DNA of 64,000 bases from CAZYSK01 sp964649415 (GTDB lineage Bacteria; Chloroflexota; Anaerolineae; B4-G1): the NCBI GenBank assembly GCA_964649415.1, contig CAZYSK010000002.1, forward strand, positions 62,001 through 126,000, given 5' to 3'. Under the pieces are notes generated by a model. It did not search any database and was not told the DNA's origin. It saw only the letters and a program-made list of their open reading frames with translations. A program made the translations under genes and the position numbers. Positions 26,013 to 34,095 of the stretch are shown here, piece after piece. Positions within the stretch are counted from its first letter, which is position 1. Each line of letters opens with the position of its first letter.

Positions 26013-27250
26013 GGCTCAAGACCTCGCACCAGGGGCATGCGGGCACGTTCGTACACGACCCGCAGGAATTCGGCGTAACGCCGGGCTATCGTGGACGGAT
26101 CGCATTCTGTCTGGACGTAGCGCAGCGCCTGCTCCCCCAACTGCTGCCGCGTCTCTGCCGACGAGCCCAACGCCAACATGGCCGAAGCCAGCTCATCCAC
26201 GCCGGCATCCGGCCCGATCTTGAGACAAGTCCCATCCGGCAGTTCGCCGTACCATCCAACGTCACGCACGATCAACGGGCGGCCCAACGCCATCGCTCGT
26301 AGCGCCGTGCCCGACGTTTCACCGATAGTCGGCTGCCGAAGGTTGACCATCACGTCACAGGCAGCGATGGCCAGATGCATGCGATCAAGGGGATCAACCC
26401 GACCCAGGAAGCGCACGCGATCCGCCACGCCAAGGCTCCTGGCCAGAGCAGGCACGTCACAATCCTCGGATATCTCACCGACAAATACCAGCCGGGCGCG
26501 CGCCCGGCTGGCGGCAACGCGAGAAAACGCACGCAGCACCAGTTGGGGCTCTTTCGCCGGTTGGGCCATGCCAGCTATGCCAAAGATCAGCCCCTCTTCC
26601 GGCAGGCCAAACTCTGCCCGCCCGAGTGGAGAGTCCACACAAGGGACAGGCATCAGGTGAGGAATGACAACGACTCGGGCCGGGCACTGGCGGCGGCGGG
26701 GATCGGCCGAGCAGCAGTCCTCGATCATCCGGCGAGCCGCGTGACTGTGCACGATGATACCTAGACTCGAATCCACCAGCCGGCGAATCAGCAGGACTTC
26801 CATCAGCGCCCAGAGGTCTCCGGCAGCCATTCGATCCGCCAGATGCCTGGCAGCAGCCCAGTCAGGGGCACCCAACTCGTAGAACACCTCACGATAGTAG
26901 CGCAGGAGCGAGACCCCATATAATCCATGGTGCAGAAACGGCTCGTGCAGCGTGACCACGCCCGGCAGCCGCCTGAGACAATCAAAGGCGTTTTGGTGCT
27001 GCGCGCTGTTGCCAATTTGGTATAAGCGCAGGTCGTGCCGGGCGCAGTATCGAGCTAGCGATTGAACCGGACGAACGGCAAACCGCTCGGCAATGAGGGG
27101 GTCGGACGGTGTGCCACAATCACTATACAGTGTGATCGAGACGAGATCCGACAACGGCGGTATCAACGCCTCGCTGTAGTCGGATAGGCCACTGCGTATC
27201 GGGTTAAGTGGACTGACGTATGCCAGATCAAGCCTCGTACCATCGATCAT
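26006..27250 (-). CDS. GT4 family glycosyltransferase
   Basis: 414 residues, GT-B fold. Y-V-S-P-L-N-P-I-R-S-G-L-S-D-Y-S at the N-terminus, F-G-I-A-G-M-A-Q-P-A-K-E linker, and R-Q-P-T-I-G-E-T-S-G-T-A-L-R-A-M-A-L-G-R-P as donor site. Close in layout to the next gene upstream (27294-28553), with which it probably arose by duplication: both contain D-L-x-L-Y/I-Y-Q-x-G-N-S and V-V-x-L-H-x-x-x-L-H. Acts in the cytoplasm on nucleotide sugars. Two repeat A copies lie just upstream. Confidence 0.85.
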   Translation of the reverse strand: MIDGTRLDLAYVSPLNPIRSGLSDYSEALIPPLSDLVSITLYSDCGTPSDPLIAERFAVRPVQSLARYCARHDLRLYQIGNSAQHQNAFDCLRRLPGVVTLHEPFLHHGLYGVSLLRYYREVFYELGAPDWAAARHLADRMAAGDLWALMEVLLIRRLVDSSLGIIVHSHAARRMIEDCCSADPRRRQCPARVVVIPHLMPVPCVDSPLGRAEFGLPEEGLIFGIAGMAQPAKEPQLVLRAFSRVAASRARARLVFVGEISEDCDVPALARSLGVADRVRFLGRVDPLDRMHLAIAACDVMVNLRQPTIGETSGTALRAMALGRPLIVRDVGWYGELPDGTCLKIGPDAGVDELASAMLALGSSAETRQQLGEQALRYVQTECDPSTIARRYAEFLRVVYERARMPLVRGLEPC

Positions 27251-27271
27251 TGCACTGCCCAGTTTCAGAAG

Positions 27272-27325
27272 GCGCCATTCCGATGGCGCGCCATCACCTT
27301 TCAGAAGGCGCCATTCCGATGGCGC
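27272..27325. repeat. Repeat A, two copies, 36-bp period
   Basis: Hairpins at 27272-27289 and 27308-27325, TCCG loop. The second copy and its flank form the last codons and the TGA stop of the GT4 gene ending at 27294. Confidence 0.9.
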
Positions 27326-28553
27326 GCCATTGACCGTTCAGGATTGCCTCCGCAAACCTCACGTAGTGGGCCGCCACCTGACCGGGGTCATGTTTCAGCC
27401 CGACATAGTCGCGGGCAGCCACGCCCATGGCGCGTCTGCGACTCGGCTCTCGGAAAAGCCCCTCCAGCACGAGACAGAGCGCCTCGCCGGTATCGGGGAC
27501 GTCAGAACTTATCTTGACACAGGCGGAGTCGGGCAATTCGGCAAAGGCGCCCACATCGTTCACGACCAACGGCAACCCACTGGCCAAGACGCGCAGGGCC
27601 GACGCCGGTGTCTCTCCCCAGTAGAGTGAGCGCAAGCCAACGGCCACATCCGCCGCCGACAGCCACAAGCGGACCGCGCCCTGGTCCTCCACGAAGCCCA
27701 ACTGGATCACGTCAGCCTGCAACCCCCGTCGTTCGACTTCAGGAGCCAGTCGAAAGGACGTGTTCTCCCGGCCGACAAAAACCACTTGCGCGGGCACACG
27801 AGCGGCGCGCAAGCGTTTCAAGGCGTCCAGGACTGCAAGTGGGCGCTTGCTGAGATTGAGAACCCCGAACACCACAATCACGTATGCGTCCGCTGCCAGG
27901 CCCAACTGCGCGCGCGCCTCCGCTGGCGCCACTCGATCCGGCAGGGGCATTGGCATAGGTACCACCTCGATCCGCGCTGCCGGACAGCGTTCGCCTAACA
28001 AAGACGCCGCATGATCGCTGTGCACGATCACGCCTGGGCTGCGGGCAGCCAACCACTCGCTGAGCAAGTACTCGGGATAGCCGATCCGCATAGGCTGTCG
28101 CAGGTAACGCCGCGCCAGGCGCGTGCCCTGCAAACCATAACCAAATCCAAACGCCCGCAGGTAGGCCGCCGGCCGGCCTGCCAGCCCGGCCTGGCGGACG
28201 TAGAAATCGTGCAAAGACAGATCGTGCAGAACCACCAGGCCAGGATATTCGTGCAAGTAGGGAGCCATATAGTCATGAGCCGGGCTGTTGCCCATCTGGT
28301 AGATGATCAGATCTAGTTCAGGCGCGAGACGGGGCAACTCCGCAATCGGCCAACACGTCCAACCATCGCCTTTCAGAAGTCGCCATTCCGATGGCGCGCC
28401 ATCACCGCACTCCGGCTGCGAGCGCTCAGCGTCCTGAGTGAACACCACAACCTCGCTACCTAGCGCTCGCGCCAGGTGTGGCAGCAGCTCAAGGCTGTAG
28501 TCTGCCACGCCCGTCGCCCGCGCATCAAGCGGAGTGACGACGGCTACGCGCAT
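27294..28553 (-). CDS. GT4 family glycosyltransferase with repeat insert and repeat-derived end
   Basis: 419 residues. D-A-R-A-T-G-V-A-D-Y-S start, I-I-Y-Q-M-G-N-S-P motif, V-V-F-G-V-L-N-L-S-K-R linker, and W-G-E-T-P-A-S-A-L-R-V-L-A-S-G-L-P donor site. Residues about 52-63 (G-A-P-S-E-W-R-L-L-K-G) are a repeat A insertion in the N-terminal domain. The last residues W-R-A-I-G-M-A-P-S-E-R and the TGA come from another copy, in a different reading frame. The natural C-terminus is therefore probably at or before N-G-Q. Cytoplasmic glycan assembly. Confidence 0.85.
   Translation of the reverse strand: MRVAVVTPLDARATGVADYSLELLPHLARALGSEVVVFTQDAERSQPECGDGAPSEWRLLKGDGWTCWPIAELPRLAPELDLIIYQMGNSPAHDYMAPYLHEYPGLVVLHDLSLHDFYVRQAGLAGRPAAYLRAFGFGYGLQGTRLARRYLRQPMRIGYPEYLLSEWLAARSPGVIVHSDHAASLLGERCPAARIEVVPMPMPLPDRVAPAEARAQLGLAADAYVIVVFGVLNLSKRPLAVLDALKRLRAARVPAQVVFVGRENTSFRLAPEVERRGLQADVIQLGFVEDQGAVRLWLSAADVAVGLRSLYWGETPASALRVLASGLPLVVNDVGAFAELPDSACVKISSDVPDTGEALCLVLEGLFREPSRRRAMGVAARDYVGLKHDPGQVAAHYVRFAEAILNGQWRAIGMAPSER
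28380..28397. repeat. Repeat A, single copy inside a GT4 gene
   Basis: One copy with the first base changed (TCGCCAT arm). Read on the minus strand as A-P-S-E-W-R-L-L-K-G. Confidence 0.85.
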
Positions 28554-28556
28554 GAA

Positions 28557-29945
28557 TCACGCTTCCGAAGCGCCGGAAGAGGCAACGCCCTGGTCCACCG
28601 GGCCTGTGGGCAAAACCGTCTTCGCCAAGTGCCGCTGACGGATTCCCACCTCCGCGACGGCTCGCGCCAGGTGTGCCAGGTCACGGTCCTGATCAACCAG
28701 CCGCGCATCCAATTCGTCCATCCTCTGACCGAGTCTCGTCAATTCCTGCGCGATCAACTGGTTGACCTGGTTCTGCTGCTGGATGACCGCCAGCACGCCC
28801 CACCTGGCCGCGAATCCGTAGACCAGACGCCGGACTGACTGAATAAGCGGGCCGATTACCGGCACACCAGACTGAAAGACGTGCTCCTGCAAGGGCGGAT
28901 AAACGACATCCGGCGGATAAACTGCATCCGGCGGCAGTTGCACCGGCTGAACGTGATTGTCCACTTGAGCTCCCCCTCTAGCATGCAATGCCAGCAAATA
29001 CAACTCAGATAAACCTAGGGTGATCTCGCTGGTCAGCGTGAGAGAGTCCACCCCGCCAGTGCCCGGCGAGTTCGCTCCCCCCACGTCCTCAGACAAATCG
29101 GGCATACTCAGCAACGTGCTGAGATAGGCGGGGGCCAGCACCCGGCGTGCAAACGCCACCTGCTCACCCCGCACATACTCCCGCTCGCGCGAAAACAACG
29201 CTTCCCCAACCTGCTCCAGGACGTAGTTCTTGATGGCAAAGCGCAGCCTCCCCCGGTGAAAGGCTTGTTGATAGGCATCACTCGTCTTGCCCAAAGAGAC
29301 GGACTCATGGTGAACGCCCGTGGCCCTCGGTGCGTAGATGACTTGCCAGTCAGCTCGCCGCGCCCGGAAGCAGTAATCCACTTCCTCGTAATAGCCAGGC
29401 CAGTATCCCTCATCCAGGAGACCAACCTGTTCCACCATCACCCGTCGAAATCCCCAAGCCGCCCCGGTCACGTAGTCCACCGGGCGCAACGCGTCCCATC
29501 GACCATCGTCGGGCTGGCGGTAGCCACGGTGATCGACGACAGCTTGAGGCCAGCGAACGACGCCACCCGCGTGTTGAATCGTCCCATCCGGGTAGAACAG
29601 CTTGCAGCCTGCAACCCCCACTTCCGGCATCGCAAGCGCCTCCAGGAGCGCCTCCAACCACCCTCGATGCACCTCGACGTCCTGATTGACCGACAGGAAG
29701 AACTCGCCGTGAGCCGCACGCAGACCGACGTTCATGCCGCCCGCAAACCCGAGGTTGCGATCGTTCTGGATCACGTGCACCTGGGGATGCCGCTCGCGCA
29801 CCAACGCCACCGAGGAATCGGTCGAGGCGTTGTCCACCACAATCACCTCATCGTCGGGCCCTGTCTGCGCCAGGATAGCGTCCAGACACGCCGCCAGATA
29901 CGCCTCGCCGTTCCAACTGACGATGATGACAGAAGCTCTAGTCAC
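28557..29945 (-). CDS. GT2 glycosyltransferase with C-terminal docking/coiled-coil tail
   Basis: 462 residues. Residues 1-290 are a GT2 catalytic domain (V-S-W-N-G, D-N-A-S-T-D-S-S, N-Q-D-V as DxD equivalent, Y-Y-E-E-V-D-Y-C-F). A linker carries two repeat D units (L-P-P-D-A-V-Y, P-P-D-V-V-Y at about residue 340). A tail reads V-P-V-I-G-P-L-I-Q-S-V-R-R, then Q-Q-Q-N-Q-V-N and a coiled coil to the end. The tail recurs in the next gene and in 23456-23899. Predicted rhamnosyl-type transfer in the cytoplasm, perhaps in a complex held together by the tails. Overlaps the upstream gene by 8 bp. Confidence 0.85.
   Translation of the reverse strand: MTRASVIIVSWNGEAYLAACLDAILAQTGPDDEVIVVDNASTDSSVALVRERHPQVHVIQNDRNLGFAGGMNVGLRAAHGEFFLSVNQDVEVHRGWLEALLEALAMPEVGVAGCKLFYPDGTIQHAGGVVRWPQAVVDHRGYRQPDDGRWDALRPVDYVTGAAWGFRRVMVEQVGLLDEGYWPGYYEEVDYCFRARRADWQVIYAPRATGVHHESVSLGKTSDAYQQAFHRGRLRFAIKNYVLEQVGEALFSREREYVRGEQVAFARRVLAPAYLSTLLSMPDLSEDVGGANSPGTGGVDSLTLTSEITLGLSELYLLALHARGGAQVDNHVQPVQLPPDAVYPPDVVYPPLQEHVFQSGVPVIGPLIQSVRRLVYGFAARWGVLAVIQQQNQVNQLIAQELTRLGQRMDELDARLVDQDRDLAHLARAVAEVGIRQRHLAKTVLPTGPVDQGVASSGASEA
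28895..28934. repeat. Repeat D, two 18-bp units in a GT2 linker
   Basis: GCGGATAAACGACATCCG and GCGGATAAACTGCATCCG on the plus strand; read on the minus strand as P-P-D-A-V-Y and P-P-D-V-V-Y. It joins the catalytic domain to the coiled-coil tail. Confidence 0.9.
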
Positions 29946-31911
29946 GGCGGCGCTCCTCCCGGAGGTCAGCCACCTCTGACCCCAACCAGATCACGAGTCT
30001 TTCCAATTCAGAGATCTCTTCCAGCACATCCTGCGCCCGATCACACTGCATCTGGTTGAACGCGTTCTGCTGGCGAATGAGCGATTCAGCGTACCAGCGG
30101 GCGGCAACGCCTCCCCACAGTTCGCGGAGGTAAGCAATCAACCCACCAACCAGCGGCACAGTCGAGGCGAAGCGATGTGCCTGAAGCCGCGGTGACGGCG
30201 CTTCCGTGCCCTGCTGTTCCAGGGCTCTCGCCCGCCGATGCAGATCAACGAGGGGTTGAATCTCACCCCGGCGGCCGCTTCCCCCTCCCGCTAGCTGCCA
30301 GAGGTAAGCCAGCCGCATGGCGCGTCTTTCCAATCCGGGGTCCACCTCGTCCAAGAGAGCGCTCTCTGCCTCCAAGAAGTTGTCTGGCCAGGTGCCCTTA
30401 CCGTAGTGTTGGCAAACGAAGCGCAGACGGTCTCGGTGAAAACCAACCATCCGCTCAAGGGTGCACTCTGGTGAAAACGGAGCGATGGCAAGCGCGTTCG
30501 GCTCCACGAGCACACGGTGCCCTGCAGCCCACACCCGGGCACAGAAATCCGCCCCCAAGTACCGATCAAGGTAGCTCTCATCGAAGCCGTTCAAGCTCTG
30601 CCAGACGGAGCGGCGAAGCGCCATCATCGAACAAGGGACGAAATCCACCTCATCGACGCCATTCCATTGTCCCTCGCCAGCCTCGTGCCCGGCCCCTCGG
30701 TAGGAGATCCTCGCGATAGGGGGAGACAGATATGCCCCGGCCTGCAGAATGGCGCGCCCGTCTCCATCCAAGACCTTGCCGCCTACCACGCCAGCCGTCC
30801 CATCAACCTGGAAGCGGTGAACCAAAGCAGCCAAGGCTCCGGCCTGCGGCAAAGACCCAGAGTCAAGGATCAGCACCACATCTCCACTCATGGCCGCCAG
30901 GGCCTTGTTCAAGGCACGGGCGTCTCTCTCATCTGGCAGCCGTGCCTGCCATTCCCACTCTGTGGCGGGTGATGTCTCCTCGGGGGCCGGCAAAGCGGGT
31001 TCGGATTCGGCGATGACGACGGTTTCCCGAAATGGCGTGTCGTGCGCGGCCAATGCCTGAAGACAGCTCAAGAGCTTCTCTTCGTCGTCTCCTTGGTGAG
31101 ATCTATGGTGAGAGACGACAACGGAGAGCGTAGGGGCAGGCCCGGTCGAGCGGGCAGCAGGAGCCGGCCTCGGCCGTGCAGCAGGTTCGGCGCGGAAAAC
31201 GTATTGAACGGCCTGCGCCTCTTCTTGAGACAACAGATCCTCCATCCAGTCTGGGCTGACGTGGGGGAAACGGCTCAGCACTTCACCGATCAGATCAGGT
31301 GAAACCGGCTCATAGACGGCCTGGATTTCCTTGATCTGGAAGCCACTGGACGTCAACAACTGCTGAGCGGTCTGCTTGGTATAGAATCGAAGGTGAGTCT
31401 CGTCCAAGATACCCAGGGGAGCGTATTCGAAGCGCCCCAGCAACAATGACAGACGCACACTCCCGTGTGCGATATTGGGAAGCGATGCGACTATGTAGCC
31501 AGTCTGAGTCAGATAGCCCCTAAGCCGCCGCAGGACGGCCCCGGGCGCACGCGTATGCTCCAACACGTCTCCAAAGGTGATCACGTCGAAGCGTTCGCCC
31601 CCCAGGGCAGCTTCCCAGTCCAGCACCTCGGCATCCCCCAGGATCACCCGGTGACAATACGGGCGAGCCAGGTTGGCCACGGTTTCGTCTATCTCCACAC
31701 TCGTGACCCGGCACCCCCGCTGCTGCATGACTCTCGACAGGTATCCTGTGCTGCACCCGATCTCCAACACGTTCTTGTTGAAGCCGACCAGGTTCAGCAG
31801 GTATGCGTGGGTCCCGGTTCCGTTTCCCCACCGCACCCAATGGCGATGGTACTTAGGACAGGCGTCTCCCATAAAAACATCCCTCAGTACCTGGCCGGCC
31901 GAATCTGACAC
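29938..31911 (-). CDS. Methyltransferase-GT2 fusion with docking tail
   Basis: 657 residues from a GTG. Residues about 45-190 are a class I SAM methyltransferase (motif I V-L-E-I-G-C-S-T-G near 48; F-G-D-V-L-E-H as motif IV). Residues about 265-520 resemble a GT2 domain (L-S-V-V-V-S-H-H, D-S-G as DxD-like site, F-D-E-S-Y-L-D-R-Y-L-G-A-D). The C-terminal tail V-P-L-V-G-G-L-I-A-Y-L-R, R-Q-Q-N-A-F-N and coiled coil matches the neighbour. Fused methyl- and glycosyltransferases often cap or control the length of O-polysaccharides; that role is inferred. The nearby Wzt gene would fit a capping-dependent export route. Confidence 0.8.
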   Translation of the reverse strand: MSDSAGQVLRDVFMGDACPKYHRHWVRWGNGTGTHAYLLNLVGFNKNVLEIGCSTGYLSRVMQQRGCRVTSVEIDETVANLARPYCHRVILGDAEVLDWEAALGGERFDVITFGDVLEHTRAPGAVLRRLRGYLTQTGYIVASLPNIAHGSVRLSLLLGRFEYAPLGILDETHLRFYTKQTAQQLLTSSGFQIKEIQAVYEPVSPDLIGEVLSRFPHVSPDWMEDLLSQEEAQAVQYVFRAEPAARPRPAPAARSTGPAPTLSVVVSHHRSHQGDDEEKLLSCLQALAAHDTPFRETVVIAESEPALPAPEETSPATEWEWQARLPDERDARALNKALAAMSGDVVLILDSGSLPQAGALAALVHRFQVDGTAGVVGGKVLDGDGRAILQAGAYLSPPIARISYRGAGHEAGEGQWNGVDEVDFVPCSMMALRRSVWQSLNGFDESYLDRYLGADFCARVWAAGHRVLVEPNALAIAPFSPECTLERMVGFHRDRLRFVCQHYGKGTWPDNFLEAESALLDEVDPGLERRAMRLAYLWQLAGGGSGRRGEIQPLVDLHRRARALEQQGTEAPSPRLQAHRFASTVPLVGGLIAYLRELWGGVAARWYAESLIRQQNAFNQMQCDRAQDVLEEISELERLVIWLGSEVADLREERRRD

Positions 31912-31930
31912 TCATGGGCGACTTGACTCC

Positions 31931-31999
31931 GCGTAGGGGCCGGCAGGGATGCCTACGTCCCACCGTGCCAAAGGAGCCGGCAGGATGCCGGCGGTCCAC
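31931..31999. repeat. Repeat B, two copies, intergenic
   Basis: Two copies of GGGGCCGGCAGG(G)ATGCC type at about 31936 and 31974. The second (GCCGGCAGGATGCCGGC) is a perfect 7-3-7 hairpin; the first is diverged. They lie between the Wzt gene and the methyltransferase-GT2 gene. Confidence 0.8.
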
Positions 32000-32041
32000 C
32001 GTGTCACTTGAGTCACGCGCTTGGGGGCCCCCCGCCGACAC

Positions 32042-32059
32042 CGCGCCATCAGAATGGCG
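32042..32059. repeat. Repeat A, single copy supplying the Wzt stop
   Basis: Inverted orientation with a loop equal to TCTG on the minus strand. The Wzt gene reads into it as T-P-F and stops at the TGA inside the loop. Confidence 0.9.
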
Positions 32060-33308
32060 TCTTCTGAATAGGGATAGCGTGCTGCCACTCGGGAGCAAGA
32101 TAGACCATTCCCTCCAACCGCTGCGTGTCCGGTCCCTGTCGCACGACGAAGGTGTACAGCCGATGATGGTGGTCATAGGCGTGCGTGGAAGTTTGGTTAT
32201 AGATCGCCGCTGTGAACTGATACTGACCACCTAACAGGAACAGATGATCCAAATGATAGGTTACGACCCCATCGCCTTCAATCGCATCGATGTCAAAACG
32301 GTCCACAGTCGTGTTCGTCCCGCTGATGTGCAGGCCGTCTTCCCGGTAGATGGCGACACCAAACGCAGGGGCTTCAATACGCCCATTGGCGCGATAGCGG
32401 ATCTCGACGGTAAAGGGCTGGCCCGTCTCAAACTCCCAACAGGGATTGCCGCTTGCGTCAAGGAAGCGCAGGGAAGTGATCTCCGCCTCGAACGTGCCCC
32501 AACGCCGGCCCTCTATACTCAGGGTGGCCTTTCCTGCCAGTTGCTGCTGGTAGTAGTGCTTGTTGGCATAAGTCACGTACTCGTCCACGACTCCCGCCGA
32601 AGCACCATCAGCCTTGATCGTACCGTCCTGCATCCAGATCGCCCGCTCGCACAGATCGATGACGCTACTCAGGTCGTGGGACACCAGCACGATAGTCACT
32701 CCGTCCCGCCTGAGTCTGTTGATACGCTTCAGGCACTTCTGCTGAAACACCTGATCACCCACGGCCAATACCTCGTCCACCAGCAGAATCTCCGGCGTGG
32801 TATGCACCGCTACGGAGAATCCCAGCCGCACATACATCCCCGACGAGTAGTGCTTCACCGGGATATCGACGAAGCGTTCGAGTTCTGAGAAGGCGACAAT
32901 ATCATCCAATCTCCGCCGGACCTCAGCCCGACTCAAGCCCAAGACAGAGCAATTCAGGAAGATATTCTCTCGACCGGTGAGCTCGGAGTGGAAGCCGGCA
33001 CCCAGTTCCAGCAGCGCGCCCACCTTCCCGTTGACGCTGACCCGCCCGGAAGTGGGCTCAATGATACGAGTGGCTAACTTGAGCGCGGTGCTCTTGCCTG
33101 CACCGTTGGGCCCAATGATACCCACTGCCTCCCCCTGCTCCACCGAGAAACTGACGTCCCGCAAGGCCCAGAATTCCTCACGAGAGCTATGGTTGCGTCG
33201 GAATATGCCGATCGCCAACTCCTGGAAGGAGCGCGCTCGCTCGTGGTGTAGAACAAACCGCTTGGATACCTGATCGAACCGAATAGTTTCTCGCACAGCC
33301 CTACTCAC
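32049..33308 (-). CDS. Wzt-like polysaccharide ABC transporter ATPase
   Basis: 419 residues. ABC domain: Walker A G-P-N-G-A-G-K-S-T at 66-74, signature Y-S-S-G-M, Walker B I-L-L-V-D-E-V-L-A-V-G-D, switch H in L-V-S-H-D-L-S-S. From about residue 250 an extra beta-sandwich domain of Wzt_C type, which in O-antigen exporters binds the modified end of the glycan. It powers export of polyprenyl-linked polysaccharide with a Wzm-type permease; no permease gene is in this window. The last residues I-Q-K-T-P-F and the TGA come from a repeat A copy, so the C-terminus is altered. Confidence 0.9.
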   Translation of the reverse strand: MSRAVRETIRFDQVSKRFVLHHERARSFQELAIGIFRRNHSSREEFWALRDVSFSVEQGEAVGIIGPNGAGKSTALKLATRIIEPTSGRVSVNGKVGALLELGAGFHSELTGRENIFLNCSVLGLSRAEVRRRLDDIVAFSELERFVDIPVKHYSSGMYVRLGFSVAVHTTPEILLVDEVLAVGDQVFQQKCLKRINRLRRDGVTIVLVSHDLSSVIDLCERAIWMQDGTIKADGASAGVVDEYVTYANKHYYQQQLAGKATLSIEGRRWGTFEAEITSLRFLDASGNPCWEFETGQPFTVEIRYRANGRIEAPAFGVAIYREDGLHISGTNTTVDRFDIDAIEGDGVVTYHLDHLFLLGGQYQFTAAIYNQTSTHAYDHHHRLYTFVVRQGPDTQRLEGMVYLAPEWQHAIPIQKTPF

Positions 33309-33382
33309 GATGTACAGTTCACGACAGGAGATCTTACCTTCAGCACAAAGACGACGCGGAGCCTAAAAAGACCTATCATGCT

Positions 33383-33410
33383 ATGATAACACACCCCATC
33401 ATCCTTGCAA
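33383..33410 (-). promoter_or_regulatory. Possible promoter of the Wzt gene, -35 box next to repeat A
   Basis: Minus strand: TTGCAA (33410-33405), a 16-bp spacer, TATCAT (33388-33383). The -35 box belongs to the arm flanking the repeat A copy at 33413. A very similar arrangement precedes the glycosylphosphotransferase gene (50686-50715). Confidence 0.45.
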
Positions 33411-33412
33411 AG

Positions 33413-33430
33413 GCGACATTCCGATGGCGC
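33413..33430. repeat. Repeat A, single diverged copy upstream of Wzt
   Basis: GCGACATTCCGATGGCGC: one mismatch in the left arm. The stretch 33431-33551 beyond it shows no gene. Confidence 0.8.
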
Positions 33431-33551
33431 GCCATACGAAACGAAAAGCCAAGGCCCCACGGGCGGTGGACGCTGCTATCCGCCACCCGAAGCCAACGCC
33501 ATTAACCCGCTCTCAGCACTCCAGCCACGCGTCAGGGCCTTGACTGATACG

Positions 33552-33953
33552 TCACGCCATCAGAGCGGCGGTGTCCGTAGGGGAACGGCACGATGCAAAC
33601 ACGATCCCGCTCACCCTCGCGAGCTGCATCGCCCCACCGATCAAGTAGACCTGGAATGGCAGATACGGGTGTCGGCCCGCGACCACCGGGCTACTATAGA
33701 CGGCTTCCCCGTTCAGGAAGGTTTCTGCCACGCGTTGGAAGGACTCGATGTCATACAGCGCCCCTCGTGGCAGAGCCAAGGCCGGGATCAGACGAACTAT
33801 CAACGTGGTCACAAACACCAGGAGCACCAAGACGGATGGGCGCCCAGCGAGAGGAAACCCCTTGCGGGGTATGAGATAGTAGATGATAACGCAGCCGGCC
33901 AGGTACGCAAAGCTCAAGGCCAGCACACACTGAATCGATAGCGACGTCAGCAT
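33552..33953 (-). pseudogene. Truncated GT-C type membrane protein
   Basis: 133 residues with a proper start (GGGAG 7 bases before ATG 33953). Three membrane helices and an outer loop (Y-D-I-E-S-F-Q-R-V-A-E, G-R-H-P-Y-L-P-F-Q-V-Y) are as in the N-terminal quarter of GT87/DUF2029-like or related GT-C proteins, which normally have 400-600 residues. The reading frame then changes character (C-R-S-P-T-D-T-A-A-L-M-A) and stops at a small palindromic stretch (CATCAGAGCGGCGGTGTCCG). This looks like a gene remnant cut by repeat-type DNA. A real small protein cannot be excluded. Confidence 0.6.
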
Positions 33954-34095
33954 ACGAGCGCTCCCTTGGCGACAACGTGCTTCACGGGCCGGCGACGGCA
34001 TGACCCGCTGGCCAGGGTCCCGGTGAATACACGCGCTACGCCAGGCAACGCGACAGACGAGCGCCGGGAGACCGATCCCGCAGCAGATGATTCGG

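Noticed and set aside
26488..26511. 24-bp perfect palindrome CCAGCCGGGCGC with its reverse complement in a GT4 gene
   Set aside because: It codes S-R-A-R-A-R-L-V-F-V-G-E, normal for the second GT4 domain, and occurs once; chance in GC-rich coding DNA is likely.
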